From the NCBI GenBank assembly GCA_008692225.1, contig VICG01000011.1, positions 1,364,001 to 1,428,000 on the forward strand: a DNA stretch of 64,000 nt, in the 5' to 3' direction. Both the position numbers and the translations under genes were made by a program. Source of the stretch: Monilinia fructicola. Lineage: Eukaryota > Ascomycota > Leotiomycetes > Helotiales > Sclerotiniaceae. Under the pieces are notes generated by a model, which searched no databases, had not been told where the DNA came from, and saw nothing but the letters and a program-made list of their open reading frames with translations. Shown one piece after another: positions 1-12,819 of the stretch (position 1 is its first letter; each line of letters begins with the position of its first letter).

Positions 1-1
1 C

Positions 2-172
2 CCAGGGTATTGGTCGTTGGCGGATGTTGTTCATCAACGAATGGAGATAAGTGGGGGGATCGAGAGACATGATGAAATTACTACTCGGCTCCTTGGGGTA
101 TCAAAATGTTGCGGAGCGAGTGTATGTTATCTCTTCGTGATTTTGTACTTGTTGGTTATATTGATCTGTTGA
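2..172 (+). CDS. possible C-terminal end of a gene entering from the left edge
   Basis: Frame 2 is open from the first bases to a TGA at 170-172. The first ~35 residues (GYWSLADVVHQRMEISGG..., then HDEITTRLLG) read like ordinary protein; the later part (CYLFVILYLLVILIC) looks less coding, so the true end may be an intron donor near 100-130. I recognise no family. Only sequence to the left of the window would settle it. Confidence 0.22.
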   Translation, partial: PGYWSLADVVHQRMEISGGIERHDEITTRLLGVSKCCGASVCYLFVILYLLVILIC

Positions 173-738
173 TTGTTGATTCAAGCTCCAAGGTAGCTCT
201 TATCGAGGGAAGGCGCTAGTGGAGCCCGCTTGCTCGCTAGAGCGTGACTTTTGTGGCTGGGGGAGCTTATTAGGTTCCAGGTTCCTTCAGATTAGGAATA
301 TAACGAACGGTAAGGAAATATTATATCATAAACTTCAAGACTGTAATTGTTTCTTCTGCTTGAATGATTGAACGTTCTACTGAGTATTTATTAATGTTTA
401 CCACTCAAAGTTTGTTAGATTAGACTGCAACGTTTCCAAATCATTGTTAAAAGGGAGCTATGACTATCATTACTGCAGTAGAAACGCTTTAATTATGTTC
501 CCAGGACACTACCTAATCATTTTTACGAACCTCATGCAGGTCATTCATATTCCCAATCCACCAAGAGATGTTTGTTTGTGATTATGATTTTGTTGCGATA
601 TTCTGAAGACCTAGATCGCTCGAGCCCATAATTTCATGCAAACCAAAGCTCTCATCGGTTTTATTCAAGTATGAGAACTGCCTAGACGCCTTCTATACAC
701 CCTAGAAATTCCATTTACTAAACTTATCCACGAATGAC
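173..738. other. intergenic, no gene seen
   Basis: AT-rich DNA downstream of RIC1 with no convincing ORF. It presumably holds the RIC1 3' UTR on the minus strand. Confidence 0.5.
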
Positions 739-3700
739 CTAATGGTGGGAGGAAAAGTAGTCCGCTTCACTATCTCCTTGAGACACCCCGGGACTTGAAC
801 CTCCATGGGCACCATTTCCATTTCCATTGGCATCTTTGACTGGTCGAGGCGCCTTTAATTTTGTGCCTTCAAACATAAAGCTCGTTGCTTCTCGGTCATT
901 CTTGGGACTTCTAAGGCTGACCATCTCCAATGCCTCCATTAAAGTAGCCCCGGTTTCGTCGAGAGCAGTTAAGAATCTTGCAAGTTCTTTACACAACTCC
1001 CAATCCTCTTCATCCTTTGCCCGAGAAAGTAGCCGAACGAGTTGTTCTGAGCTAGAGCTCAGTTCTTCGAAAGTATGAAGAATTAGCAAGTATCCACCAG
1101 CTGTCTTCAAAGAGCCTCTTTGTAATGATTCTTCAAATAGCTCTTGTGGCGGCGGGAGATATGTGAATAACGTCCGCCATGACCTCACTTCCGTCTTACG
1201 AGTGCATTGAACAACGATATCCAGGTACTGAGGGAATGAAGACAAAAATGATAAGACTCCTGGCAGTAAAGCTGCCTCTGGTGACGGTGGCGTATCCACT
1301 TCTTCATCAAGAACATTGTGTAACAAAATTTCGAGTGAATGCGCAAAGTACTCAAGATTCTGATACTGGTGAGCTAAATGTAAAGCTGCCGAAGAATCGA
1401 ATCGAGATAAATGGAAACGAAGTACTTGCGGGATAAATAGATGGGTCTAGATTGTACGTTAACACGAATCATGTATTTCACTCAAAATCTATACATACCC
1501 TTATTGTGAATTTGAAAAAGGCAAAATTCACATCGCGACGCTGAACTATATCAGACTCGAGGCCAAGAAGAATGCCCTTGCCCAGTAGAACCGATAGAGG
1601 ATAGAAATCAATTGGAATAGAGACCGTGGCGGGAAGTTCGCGGCCTAATTCTGATGGAGCTGAGCGGAGGACATCCTGAACCTCAGGCCATGCTTTAATC
1701 TCATTGCCTTCAAAGAACCAAAGCGCGTCTCTTAGCCCATTCCCTTGCCCATGATCACCCAATTCTTCAGTAGATTCGGTATTCCTAGGTGGGTTCGCCA
1801 AAGGTTGATCTCTCATCAGAGCATAGAATTCGACGTTCTGTGCAATAACTCGCATATCATATTTGAGTTTGCGTTCATCATTAAGTGATGGTTGTAGTAA
1901 AACAAGCTTGCCGTCAACCAAGAAAAGAACAGTCGCGACAGCCACATCTTGTGATGGGTCTCCTTCTAATATTTGTTCATCTGGCAGAATCCAACTGAGG
2001 CCTCTTACTCTAGCTGGAGATCTGACGATGCCATGAAAAGCTATTTGCCCAACCTGTACAAGTTTTACTACACCATTTGTTGTTGCAAATACGTAATGGT
2101 ACAACAAGTTGTCATACGTATATACAAGTAGAGAGTCTTCTCCAGACGGTGCAATCAGAACGACCGGTGCTGGCAGGTATTCGACGTGCGACATGGCAGT
2201 ATTGTCGAGAGGAGACTCGCGTGAAAATAAGCGCAACTCGGAAGATTCCCCGGCGTCGACAGCAGCCACTAAGATATGCTGGTGCCAACACATACCTCCT
2301 CGAACCTGGAATTCGTTCTCCATATTCTCATTGACAAATGTCTTCCAACGGCCACTATTGATACTGTAATGTGCAAGTCCACGCCGGCCTGCTACTGCAA
2401 CATATCGACCATCTGACGATATGACCGAACAACGTATGGGCCATTGGTCCACAAGATAACTGGAAGGGATCTGAGCATTGTGCCACAGAGAAGATTCTGC
2501 TGATATCGTAGTAAGGTCAGGCATATCATAACCTCGATAAACCATTATACTCGAGGTCGTTTGAAGTAAGGTACGAGATATATTTGCAGAGGCGTAACAT
2601 CCAGTGATAGCACTGCGGGCCATCTCCAGAGTCCATAGCCGATTGTCCTGCTGGCTAATAAGGAGGATCTCTGTCCCACCACCAAGCCAAACGGCTTCCT
2701 TGACACCAACCAGCCAAGCCTCATTGTTCTCTTCGCATATCCTTTGGTCGCATCCAAAACTATTTGCTCCTGGTTTGCCGAATACACTCCACATTGCCCA
2801 GCCATTTTGATACCCCGCAAAAAGGCTATATCCATCTGGAGAGTAGCTGAGACAGGTCAACTTACCAGAAGATTGTCGGGAAACTGATAAACGGTGAGTA
2901 TGTGAAGGCGGGACATTTCCAGCATAATCTTTAGCAGTATATACTTGTATTGTGCCATCATTGCAGCCAACAGCAAGAAGGGAGAATCGAGCATTGATAG
3001 CTGACCTAATCGCATAGTTGTCTAGCTTGGTGGGTATGTGAAAGCAATAACCTTTGAACAATTTCCGGTGCCCGTCCGAATCCTTATGTCGAGCTTGACG
3101 CTGTACGGCATATGCCCGACCATCGCTAGTGATCCAAGTAGCTAAATTCATCGGTCTATCGTAGATCATTTCAATCATGCTGGCTTTCTTAGCTAGCCAT
3201 TCCATCCGGCTAAAGATCTCTGTGCTTGTTTGGTTGCCTGTACTATCCGGGGTCCATCTGATGCACTGGACCGCACCCGGCTTTTTTGTTGCGACAACCA
3301 ATTCGTCATCTAATGCTAAAGCATTGCCGATACCAGCGTCGACTTTGATGACCATACGAAACTTCACGCTCACATCCCTCACGCCACCTCCCTCGCCTGG
3401 CCCCCAAAGGATCCTATCGCCGCCTTGACTCCTATGACCACTAAAATTACTCTGTCTGCGGTTTGTGTGATTTTCAAAGTGTGGCTTGAACACTCTGGAG
3501 TCTGGATCTGTGGCTAACGTGTAAGTTATTAGGAAGCCATTTGTTGTCTGAACGACGAAAATCATGGAATCGGGCCGGAGGAGGAGAGAAACATTCGAGC
3601 CATATGTAGCAAGAGATTTACGCGACCTAACTACAACTGCCAATATGGCAGTAGGCTATGAGAATATGTTAGCACAAGTCAAGCGCAAGATCGAGGTGTT

Positions 3701-4117
3701 TCGACTCAAAAGTACCTTTGTCTGCCATATTGTGAGGGTGGTAGATGTTATTACTGCAAACAGATGTCCGCTTCGGGATATTCTCAATGCCAACAGAGGA
3801 TCGGTTTCTGGTCGACTTGAAGGGAAGTAAGATGCATCGGTGAGGGACGACCTATTCGAAGGTCGAGTGTGAGTGTCGTGTTCGACTGGCTTTATGCCAG
3901 GAGTAATAGGTGTTATGGGTGTTGATAGGCCGGAGGCTAAGTCTTGATCATCCTCAATTCTTTCCTCGCCTTCATTGTTTGGCGCATTTATCAGAGATCC
4001 GCTACCTTCTGTAGGTTCCCGCGACTCGGCGTCATCGTCTGTTTGAATAATGCGATCTTTTGATGCGGCGCTGCTGCTTGCTGCATATATTCGAGGAGCT
4101 CCAATCGGCCAGTACAT
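739..4117 (-). CDS. RIC1: RIC1, subunit of the Ric1-Rgp1 exchange factor for the Ypt6/Rab6 GTPase
   Basis: Three exons: 4117-3716, 3655-1499, 1446-739. The introns (3656-3715 and 1447-1498) have GT...AG ends and TAAC branch points, and all joins are phase 0, giving about 1088 aa. The protein starts MYWPIGAPRIYA, as RIC1 proteins do. The N-terminal half is WD40-like (SRSGHLFAVITSTTLTIWQT; LLLRPDSMIFVVQTTNGFL), and the C-terminal part after the second intron matches the RIC1 domain (FPQYLDIVVQCTRKTEVRSW; KDEEDWELCKELARFL). In yeast, Ric1 with Rgp1 activates Ypt6 at the Golgi for endosome-to-Golgi retrograde transport; the same role is inferred here. It diverges from TEX1 over a 400-nt shared promoter. 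Family call is strong; exon edges are read by eye. Confidence 0.93.
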
Positions 4118-4516
4118 GGCTGTCCGATGCCACTGGAAACTTCGTCCGCATCATCGCATACCTGCGGAAAATGTTGGCATGTATTTTGAGCAGGTTGCTC
4201 TTCGTCGTGTAATCAATACTCCATCGAAAGCTATGGTCTTTAATGTTGACTTCACTGAAAGGACGGCTAAATTCCGGTAATAACCGACTGTGCATTGGGG
4301 GCACTTCTTGTAAGATCTCATGGATTTTGGATATCATTATTTTTAAGATATAACACAACTATTCTATTATAGTCATGACCTTCACCAAACTTTCAAATTT
4401 TTCATGACAATAATTCATCATCCTTTTGTTTAATTACAAATTATACTGGTCTTCAAAATTGCGTTACATCGTGTACTATTCCCAGTACCCGCAACTATCC
4501 CTAATAACATCAAAGA
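4118..4516. promoter_or_regulatory. divergent promoter between RIC1 and TEX1
   Basis: 399 nt between two opposed start codons, so it must hold both promoters and both 5' UTRs. The part from 4320 to 4480 is AT-rich. No specific factor site was recognised. Confidence 0.6.
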
Positions 4517-5744
4517 ATGGCGCCCCTTCGCCATCGACAAAGTCTCTCCAAGGAGAAATTCGCCGGGTACTTTGGCTCTTTAAAGACCCAAACATATAAT
4601 GATCCGGGTACGAGAGGATCTGGCTCACATAGGTATGGATGTCTCTTCCCTTTGATCGACCAGTCCAGATGTGAAATGCCATCAAGTCACGTGATATTGG
4701 GGGTTTGTCTCTCTTGATATAGGACTGACTTTCTTCTTCCAGTCTAAGAACTATTGCGTGGAACCCGATGGGTGGCCTGATAGCGACTGCTGCAGACAAG
4801 ACTCTTCGAGTATGGAACGCTCAAAGACCCTCGGTGAATTACTCTACCCAGCTTACGGGTCACACTGCGGCGATCGAAAAGGTCGCTTTCAATCCAGTAA
4901 AAGATGCTGAACTTGCCAGTGTGAGCAGTGATGGTGTAGTCAAATTCTGGGATGTCAGAACAAAAGCGGTGATCAACGAAGTCAAAGGATTGGGTGAGGC
5001 GTTCACTCTTGTATGGGCGCCTGACGGCTCAAGCCTGATTGTCGGTAACAAGGTATGCGCTCTTCACCTGTACAAATATGAGTTACTTATGGACATGGCG
5101 ACTTCGTTGTCTGGATTTACTTTTAATTGAATTGTTATTTGGCAATATTTCGGAACAGAACTGATCATGACCAGACTGATAACATCTTCATACTCTCCCC
5201 AACACAATCAACTCCTATTGCCTCACATCAGCAGCCAGTACAGACAAACCAAATTGCTTTCTGTTGGAGCGGGAATAAAATATTCCTTACAACGGGAGAA
5301 GGCCGGGTCAAGATTCTTTCCTATCCAGATTTCAACCCCGTCTTCAATATGAGCTTTGAGCCTTCCCAACCTTTCACCCTCAACGGACATACATCTTCGT
5401 GTCTAACTGTAGAGATGCAACCTACAGCAAGATTCTTAGCAAGTGGGGGCTCAGATTCCATCATTGCACTTTGGGATACAACCGATTGGATATGCCAGCG
5501 TACACTAATTGACATGGTAGGTCCAATTAGGAGTATAAGCTTCAGCTTTGATGGAAGCTATATCGTTGGAGGTAGTGATGAAGGGACGGGATTAGAGATC
5601 ATTCATACTGAGACTGGAGAGCACGTGTATACTGTCAAAGGTAGCCCTTGCCCAGTCGTGGCTTGGCATCCGAGCAAGTACACTCTGGCGTATGTGGAAC
5701 ACGGTAGCTTGAAAATCATTGGGGTGGATTTAGAGAGGAAGTAA
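4517..5744 (+). CDS. TEX1: TEX1/THOC3-like WD40 subunit of the THO/TREX mRNA export complex
   Basis: Three exons: 4517-4632, 4743-5052, 5175-5744, giving 331 aa. Intron 1 (110 nt) restores GSHSLRTIAWNPMGG and intron 2 (122 nt) restores GNK-TDNIFILSPTQST, both matching the THOC3 family. The chain is WD40 repeats almost throughout, for example LTGHTAAIEKVAFNPV, ELASVSSDGVVKFWDVRT and RFLASGGSDSIIALWDTTDW. THO couples transcription elongation to mRNA packaging and export in the nucleus. The length fits the family. The intron 2 acceptor was chosen by frame; an earlier AG at 5157-5158 would break the frame. Confidence 0.92.
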
Positions 5745-7837
5745 AGACGGAATCGATGCGATCTTAAGAGACAGGTTATGAGCTTCCCGCAAGGGGTTGA
5801 CAGCCATTATGGAAGTTCTGGAAGGCAGCCACGACAAAATGTCTAGTCGAAAAGCCACCATAAAGTTTCTTTTTCTCACGATGGGGGCAACAAATTACCA
5901 TCATTGTACCAACTTGTATCTATATGAAATATATTGCTCGCCGATTACCTTGGCACTAGCATAACTTTCGGAGGATTAGGCAGCGTATCTAACGGTTCGA
6001 ATTAGCAGACCAGATTGACAAGATCCGAGCTTTCAAGGTTCGCAAGAATTATTAATATTCAACTACGGTCAAATCATTTGGATGGATGTATTGTTCCAAA
6101 TAGATTCATTATTGTAAATTGAGTCAATGCTTGGTAATCTTTCGACTGGCTTCAAGAATAAAAGAACTCTAAGAGTATCCATTCTTAGACTGCAGTCCGG
6201 AGTATCAGATACGCTGGAAATAGGACTATATGCAGGGCGATTAGGACGATATATATAGTTCCAAGGCAAGCGGAGGCGATGTCGTTCAAATACAGTTTCC
6301 TAACTAGCATCTAGTATACAGCGGTGACCCAGATTTATATACCTCCGTGCGTTCTAGGTCCAGCCTGTTGGATCATTTGCACCTCCTTTTAGTCACCTAA
6401 ATATATGATCCAACAGATCTCTCCCAAAGATGTTTGGAGAGCATAACCCAAATTGGTGAGTCGGGGAAACATCCAGCCGTATTACTATTTACTGTGCTAT
6501 ACTAGGATCTACTCGGTCCATTGAGCTTAACTGCTTCTTGTACAGTACTTTCACAAGGCTGATGTGCATCCAACCGACGGCGTGTCTGCCATGCATGCTT
6601 TTTTAAGGATGACGAGGGGTGTTGTAAAGGGGTGAAGGAGGGTTATGAACGTGATTCGTCCCGTTGAAGCTTACGATACGAAGCAAGAACGATGTTAATG
6701 CTGGTGCCTTGAGCAGCGTGGTAAGATTAACCGTTGAGAACGTTGTTGATTGATTGTGTACTTTGTCAATTGCGAAATAATCAATTTCTATCCTTATCCT
6801 TAACCTTAACCTTCTGACATCGTGGATTGCCAAAGTCTTGTATTTTAGATGTCGGACGGTCAGCAATCGTTAACCTTCCCGTCCAAGATTCATGCTGTAG
6901 AGAAATTTAGAAGTTTAGAAATATCCTCATTTTCTAGATGCTAGTTAGACCTAATTACTACCTACTAGAACTACTAGAACTACTAGGTAGAACTAATCAC
7001 TACCACCAGCACCTGTCTACTTACCTACCTACCTCAGATAGTTAATACGAATAGTTTCTATAAAAACACTTGTTTGAAGAATAAAACTTTGCTTATTGAG
7101 GATTAGACTTCTTATTAGTACAAGATTTCCTGATATTATATGAATAGTTCAGAGAGGAATAAGTAGCCTTAATACAAATCATTATAACATCTAAAGCCAT
7201 CTAATCTAAGTCTGAGGTTAATTAGTTCATTCTACGAGTATCTGTGTCTACTCGAGCATCATCATATTCAATCTACTCGAGTATCAATCTATCAATCTAT
7301 CAATGTATCTATTAATCTATCAATCTCTCAATCATATCATATCGTATTAGTTCTATATCATATCATATCATATCATATCTACTACCCCATACGTAACATA
7401 CTCAAATTGTACTAGAATGATTTGATTTTGCAGGCATTCTTTTATTAGAAGCTTGATAAAATTCCTTCCGAGCTTCCATTCTCTTACTCTTTCTTAACTC
7501 CATCATCCTCTTTACTTTGTTATCGAAAGGCACAGCAGGGTAAACTTTGTTATTTGCATCTTCTTTATTGTATAATACTTGCATCATTCAATCGGCAGCT
7601 TCCAAGCTGTCTTGTGCAACTTTAACATAACCTAATTAGTTGGAAATAATGATCATCTTTGTACCTGATTACAGTATCTTTATTTGAATCATTACAATTC
7701 AGTGTTAGGTGCGACAGACAACAGGTGTGGTGACTTCACTTCCTGCAGGCATCCTGAAAGTTAATGTCTCGCTGTATCGAAAACGAAAAACGAGAGACCC
7801 CTCATTACGATAATATCAAACAATCTTTCCATGTGAA
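5745..7837. other. 2.1-kb intergenic region with simple repeats
   Basis: No ORF with protein-like character. It holds a perfect 12-bp inverted repeat (6365-6376 / 6405-6416), CTACTAGAA-type repeats near 6955-6995, CTACC repeats near 7019-7033, and TATCA/CATATC runs from about 7280 to 7380. The last few hundred bases should be the promoter and 5' UTR of the zinc-cluster gene. Confidence 0.6.
6365..6416. repeat. perfect 12-bp inverted repeat with 28-nt spacer
   Basis: CTGTTGGATCAT at 6365-6376 is mirrored by ATGATCCAACAG at 6405-6416. A second imperfect stem (TCTCCCAAA...TTTGGAGAG) follows directly at about 6419-6441. It is not inside any gene. It could be a folded RNA, a factor site or chance. 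Confidence 0.6.
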
Positions 7838-10800
7838 ATGTCATTAGCTTCCTCGAATACACCTCCCGAGGATTTCTTTAACGATCTTTCACAGCCAACA
7901 GGCAATTTAAGACCAAACGGCGGGAGTACAGGCGCTATGGCAGGCGGAGGTGGAAATGAAGGAGACACTACGATTCCCAAACCGAAGAGAATTGCATGTA
8001 TTATATGTCGAAAAAGAAAACTTAAATGTGATGGCTCGAAACCAAGTTGCTCAACATGTACAAGATTGGGACATGAGTGTGCTTATGACCCAGTGCGGAG
8101 AAAATCAGGCCCAAAACGTGGTTATGTGAAAGCATTAGAGGAGCGACTGAGTAAGTCTCTAGGCATCAGAATCAGAAGATCTGGATTGGGTGATGCCTAC
8201 AGTGGTTTCTGGAGCTAGGCTAACATGCCATTCGATCAGAACAAGTTGAGACCATGCTCAAATCACAAGAACGTACGACTACTAGCCCGAGCCAAGGCGC
8301 AAGCAATGTTAGCGGAGGTGGACTACGAACCGTCCCTCCCCCAGATATCAGCGTCCCTAGCCCATCTCTCGGGGTAGGTGGTGAGCGATGGCGCTATACT
8401 GGTGATACTCAACCAGCTTTGGACATGGGATTCTCGACGAGTACTCTAGGTATCGGGTTGGGGCTCGATGATAATGCTTTCCACACATGGGAGATGATTG
8501 GACTTGGAATTGAAGAGCCATTACCACTCCAAGAGGTCGTGGATGATTTGTATGTTCCTTTGGAGGCTATATCCTACATGGGCTTATATCGTTCAGGCAT
8601 GAAATTTACTTCGATAATATCCACCCTTCCCTTCCAATGATACACAAGTATCGGTACCTTGCTGCTATGAACCTGTGAGCGCTTCTCTTGCCCCAGAACA
8701 CCAATTTTGCGTGATCTAACGATTATTTGGTAGTCCACCGAACCAACGACCCCCAGTTGCATTACGGTATGCAATGTGGACGCTTGCAAGTTCTGTCTCA
8801 GAAAAATACATGGACCTTAAAGATCACTTCTACCAACGGGCTCGAAAATATGTGGAATTAGATGCATTGAAAGGATTTGGAGAAAACATAATTTCTGTCT
8901 CACATGCACAAGTATACATTCTTTTAGCCTCATACGAATTCAAAATGATGCACTTTCCTCGAGCTTGGATGAGTACTGGGGCTGCTATCCGGTTATGTCA
9001 AATGTGAGTACCGAGACCCCTATTTGGGAAAGAATATCCGCTAACCGACCGAAGGATGGGACTACATAGACTAGATAAACAGGGCTTAGATGTCAAGCAG
9101 TGCCTCCCACCGCCACGGGACTGGACGGAGAGGGAGGAGCGGCGTAGGACTTTCTGGATGGCCTTCTGCGAAGATCGTTATGCTAGTATCGGAACTGGCT
9201 GGCCTATGACTATCGATGAAAAGGATATTGCATCAGATCTACCATCCTCGGAAGAGGCGTTTATCATGAGCAAGCCTGAACGAACGCAAACCCTGGTTGA
9301 TTCAATGAGTCCTCAGGGTGCCTCTAAGCTATCACCTTTTGCTGGGGTCGTCTTGATGGCTTCACTCTTCGGTCGCAACCTTTTACATCTACATCGTACC
9401 GATGCTGATGATCGCGACGGCGATTTAAACGGGGGGTTTTGGAAGCGCCACCGGAACATGGACAATATTCTCCTAAATACATCTCTCTCCTTACCATTTC
9501 ACTTAAGATTACCTCACGGAATGGCCAATCCTAACATTGTGTTTGCAAATATGAACATTCATGCTTCCACCATCTGTCTGCACCAGGTAGCAATATTCAA
9601 GGCGCAAAAGAATCGACTACCTGAATCTGTCATCACTGAAAGCAAAGTCAGAGCCATTACTGCTGCAAATGAGATTACAAAAATCATGCGCATGATCTCA
9701 CACATGGAACTCTCAGCTGTAAGTGCAAATGTGTAAGTAGATGCCACAAAGCTGTGACTAACGCATCGACAGATGAATCCGTTCATATCTTTCTGTCTAT
9801 ATGTGGCCGCTCGTATTTTCGTTCAATACCTCGCTAGCGTACCAAAAGATGCGCGGGTTGCCGATTCCCTGAGGTTTCTCCTATACGCCATGAACGCCTT
9901 AAAGAAAAAGAATCCTTTGACGGAGTCTTTCTTGGTACAGTTGGACGTCGATTTAGAAGGCATGGGTATGCGCAATAACAAAAATTTCAAAGACGCTCCT
10001 TGGAATGAGGACTTGGTACGTCCATTCATCGCTCTTTTGTGATTCACAAAGCTAACGTGGATAGATGGGACCCAAAAAACCTGGAGTTCCTAAAATGGGT
10101 CCAACTCCCAGTGGAGCAGACTACCAACCTGGGTGCTCCTATATTATGCGACTCCCGGAGAATAGAAATACTGACACTTTTCACGTGGGAAGCGACGGTC
10201 AGACTAAGCCTCAAGAAGCATCTTGCACTATTCCCACCGATACAGAACAAGCAAGTGGAATAACGGCGCTCAACTCCAGAGCCGACCCTTTCCCACAGAC
10301 CTTCAGCATCGATCACAACAACTGGCGTCTATCAAGCGAACACCCACAAGCTCGAGAATTAGCACGAGGGATCAACCTTAGTCAGAGCAGAGACTCGAAT
10401 AGCAATACCTACAACACCTCAGGAACCAGCACGAACACCGAAACCGGTCTCTCCCCCAACACCCGAAATGCCTCCAACCACCCAACCCCCAACTCCACCA
10501 CGCCATCCGACAGTCGCCCATCCAACATGCAACACGGCCCAAATAGCACGCGCAATAGATCGTACGAAACGAGCCCCGCCCCGAATTCCACTCGCGAACC
10601 GCATCGCATCGTGGATGAATACTTCCACACGAGACCAAATTACAGCAGCATCCCAGCCGACACGGCGCTGACCACAAATCCATATCGCATGCCAGAGACG
10701 CCGGGGAGGACATATACGACGCCGGGACCGTGGGGGCCGTCTACGGATACGGGCTTGACGCCTGTGGGGGAGGGTGTCTTTAGACACATGATGGGTTTAG

Positions 10801-10844
10801 GCCCCGCGATGGATCCGATGGATATTTGGGAGGGGGGTACATGA
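7838..10844 (+). CDS. Zn2Cys6 transcription factor with fungal-specific middle domain
   Basis: Seven exons: 7838-8150, 8240-8549, 8597-8674, 8734-9003, 9055-9718, 9773-10015, 10065-10844. The introns are 47-89 nt, and all joins keep frame, giving 885 aa. The zinc cluster is at residues 54-81 (C54, C57, C64, C71, C74, C81; CIICRKRKLKCDG), followed by a linker/coiled-coil (KALEERLKQVETMLKSQ). The fungal_trans domain covers roughly 210-560 (YFDNIHPSLPMIHKYRYLA; AWMSTGAAIRLCQMMGLHRL; EERRRTFWMAFCEDRYAS). The C-terminal ~260 residues are low-complexity, rich in N, S, T and P, typical of an activation or disordered region. Such proteins bind CGG-type sites as dimers in the nucleus; target genes cannot be told from sequence. 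No biosynthetic cluster surrounds it. Confidence 0.93.
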
Positions 10845-12819
10845 AGGGGAAGAGTGCGCTTTGCGGAGTCACGATGTGCGGCTTGGGTGTTGGGGCATCG
10901 CTAGAACGTTGGTTTTTTGCGGGTATGATTCGATGTGATGCGGTTTGATACTTGGTCACGTGTGGGGACATTTGAATACCTATATATATAATGCGGGGGA
11001 GAGAACGAACGACATCTCCAGGGTGCAAGATTGCCATGGCTTGGCTTGGCGTTGGCAGGGGCTTTGGCACAGTTGTCCTTTGATATCATGTTTGGTCTCG
11101 CGGCAGATATCTGTGGGTGATGATGAGATAAGTATCTTGGGAACGGACCCCGTTGGGATTGAATTAAATACTTCCCCTCGATTTGGGGGGTCATGGGCTA
11201 TTGTAGCATGGATTTATCGTGGAGGGATGTACGCGAATGGAAATTTATGTACGATGGGTTTTATCCATCGAGCCAAGAGCTTGCTGCTCGTGTTGTGGGC
11301 TGTGATGATATATACCTAGGGACGCCGTGATGTTGAAATTTGGCACTTCGTGAGTTTCGGTTTGAATTTCCCTTTTGTCTTTATCTTGGTCTTGATGTCG
11401 GATCCTCGATGTTGTTTTGGTGGGTAGGCAGGTCCACGGGTGTGTATGTCATGTCATGTTATGTTAGGTTGGGTTAGATTAGGTCAGGTTGTATATACGT
11501 CATTATCAGTAGAGGAGGGCGGAGAGTCGTATCGTGCCCTTCTTCGGGTAAAGATATAGATGAAAGGATGCGAGAATGGAGAATAAAAGAGGAGAGCGAG
11601 AGGGTGGTACTACGCTCCTCTCTTGAACCTATAGTGGCATCCTACTGCAACACGAGCCACCTCCTTGTAAAGCTCCCCGATGCCTCAGATACGAATGATG
11701 TGTTCCTGGTTTCCTTGGCGAATTTGAACGCATACCTCCTCGCATACCCGTAGAGCTAGGTAGGTATATACTGTACGTACATATAGCTGCTGCAGGAAAA
11801 GAAACAATCTCCAAGCACAGCACGAATCTCAACCCTCCATCCACGCATGCGCACTGCGTCTACATCCGTCATTTGCACCTCGTCTCTTCTTTGCCCCGCT
11901 GCAATCCTCCTCCTCACCTGTACCCACGCATTCCCATCCCGTCATCCCCCAGCTGACACTCTGGCACTTCTAGATCTGATCAAATCCTGAAAACCTGAGG
12001 TGTGTATCATTGGATTCAGCGATGTTGTATCCCGGTCCGTGTTCTTCGCGCAGCGCACCTCCGAGTTCAAATCTTGGCACAAGCTCAAGCTCAAGCTCAA
12101 GCTCGAGCTTAAGCTTGTCCCAATCTCGGGTTTGCATTGTGGATTTTGGCTTGGGGTTGATGCAGAGTTGAACGATTGTAGTTTGGTTTGGTTTGGTTTC
12201 GTTTCGTTTCTCTTCCGCCTCTCTCCTCCCCCTTCACCATTCAAACAATAGTTCCTACCCGATCCATAATTATTCACTTCTGGCATTGACAAAAGACAAT
12301 GGACGCAAGTACTTCTGTCGTTGTTAAGTGTCGCGTGTTGGACTTGTGTATGTATTTGATATCAGGTTCGCTGTGTTACATTCTGCTAGTTGCTATCAAA
12401 TGGTAAGATAACATAGGAATATGGCAAAAGGGAATGGACGAAAGATGTATTGATCATGCGTGAAAGAACAAGGATGGGAGGAGATGGTACTAGAGGTCTC
12501 AGACCATTGACACTAGCTATTCGGTTTTGAAGTTTGTAAAGAGTATGTCTGGATTCTGGGACGTTGAGATTTGGGCAAGGTTTGGGTGTCAGGATAGAGA
12601 TGGGGAAGGCTGGGTAATAAGTTGTGATGGTAGTGTTAGTGGTGAACGCGTTTAGCTATTATTGACGATTTTGAGGTAAAAAGGCTTGCACATCAACTTC
12701 AATAAATTGGTAGGCATGCCCCTTCGTTCTGTATTTGGTATTGTACATGGTATGATACATGAAATTTGTATGCCTACATATACGGCCTCAATACAAGGAA
12801 TTTCATGATGATTGAGCCT
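10845..12819. other. 2-kb intergenic region, no gene seen
   Basis: Convergent gap between the zinc-cluster gene and uL2m. Short ORFs here have no protein-like character. It contains ATGTTAGGTTGGGTTAG-like direct repeats near 11450-11490, (AAGCTC)4 at about 12081-12104 joined to an imperfect palindrome centred at 12104, and GGTTT/CGTTT repeats near 12182-12210. Confidence 0.55.
12081..12117. repeat. AAGCTC tandem repeat running into an imperfect palindrome
   Basis: Four copies of AAGCTC (12081-12104) lead into CTCGAGCTTAAGCTTG. The last 26 bp (12092-12117) form an imperfect palindrome centred on CTCGAG with one mismatched pair. Confidence 0.55.

Noticed and set aside
10378..10787. Several long minus-strand ORFs
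   Set aside because: They are opposite the low-complexity C-terminus of the zinc-cluster protein, and their Trp/Arg/Gly-rich sequences are typical antisense products.
11450..11495. TTAGGTTGGGTTAG-like telomere repeat
   Set aside because: Units are irregular and few; not TTAGGG arrays.
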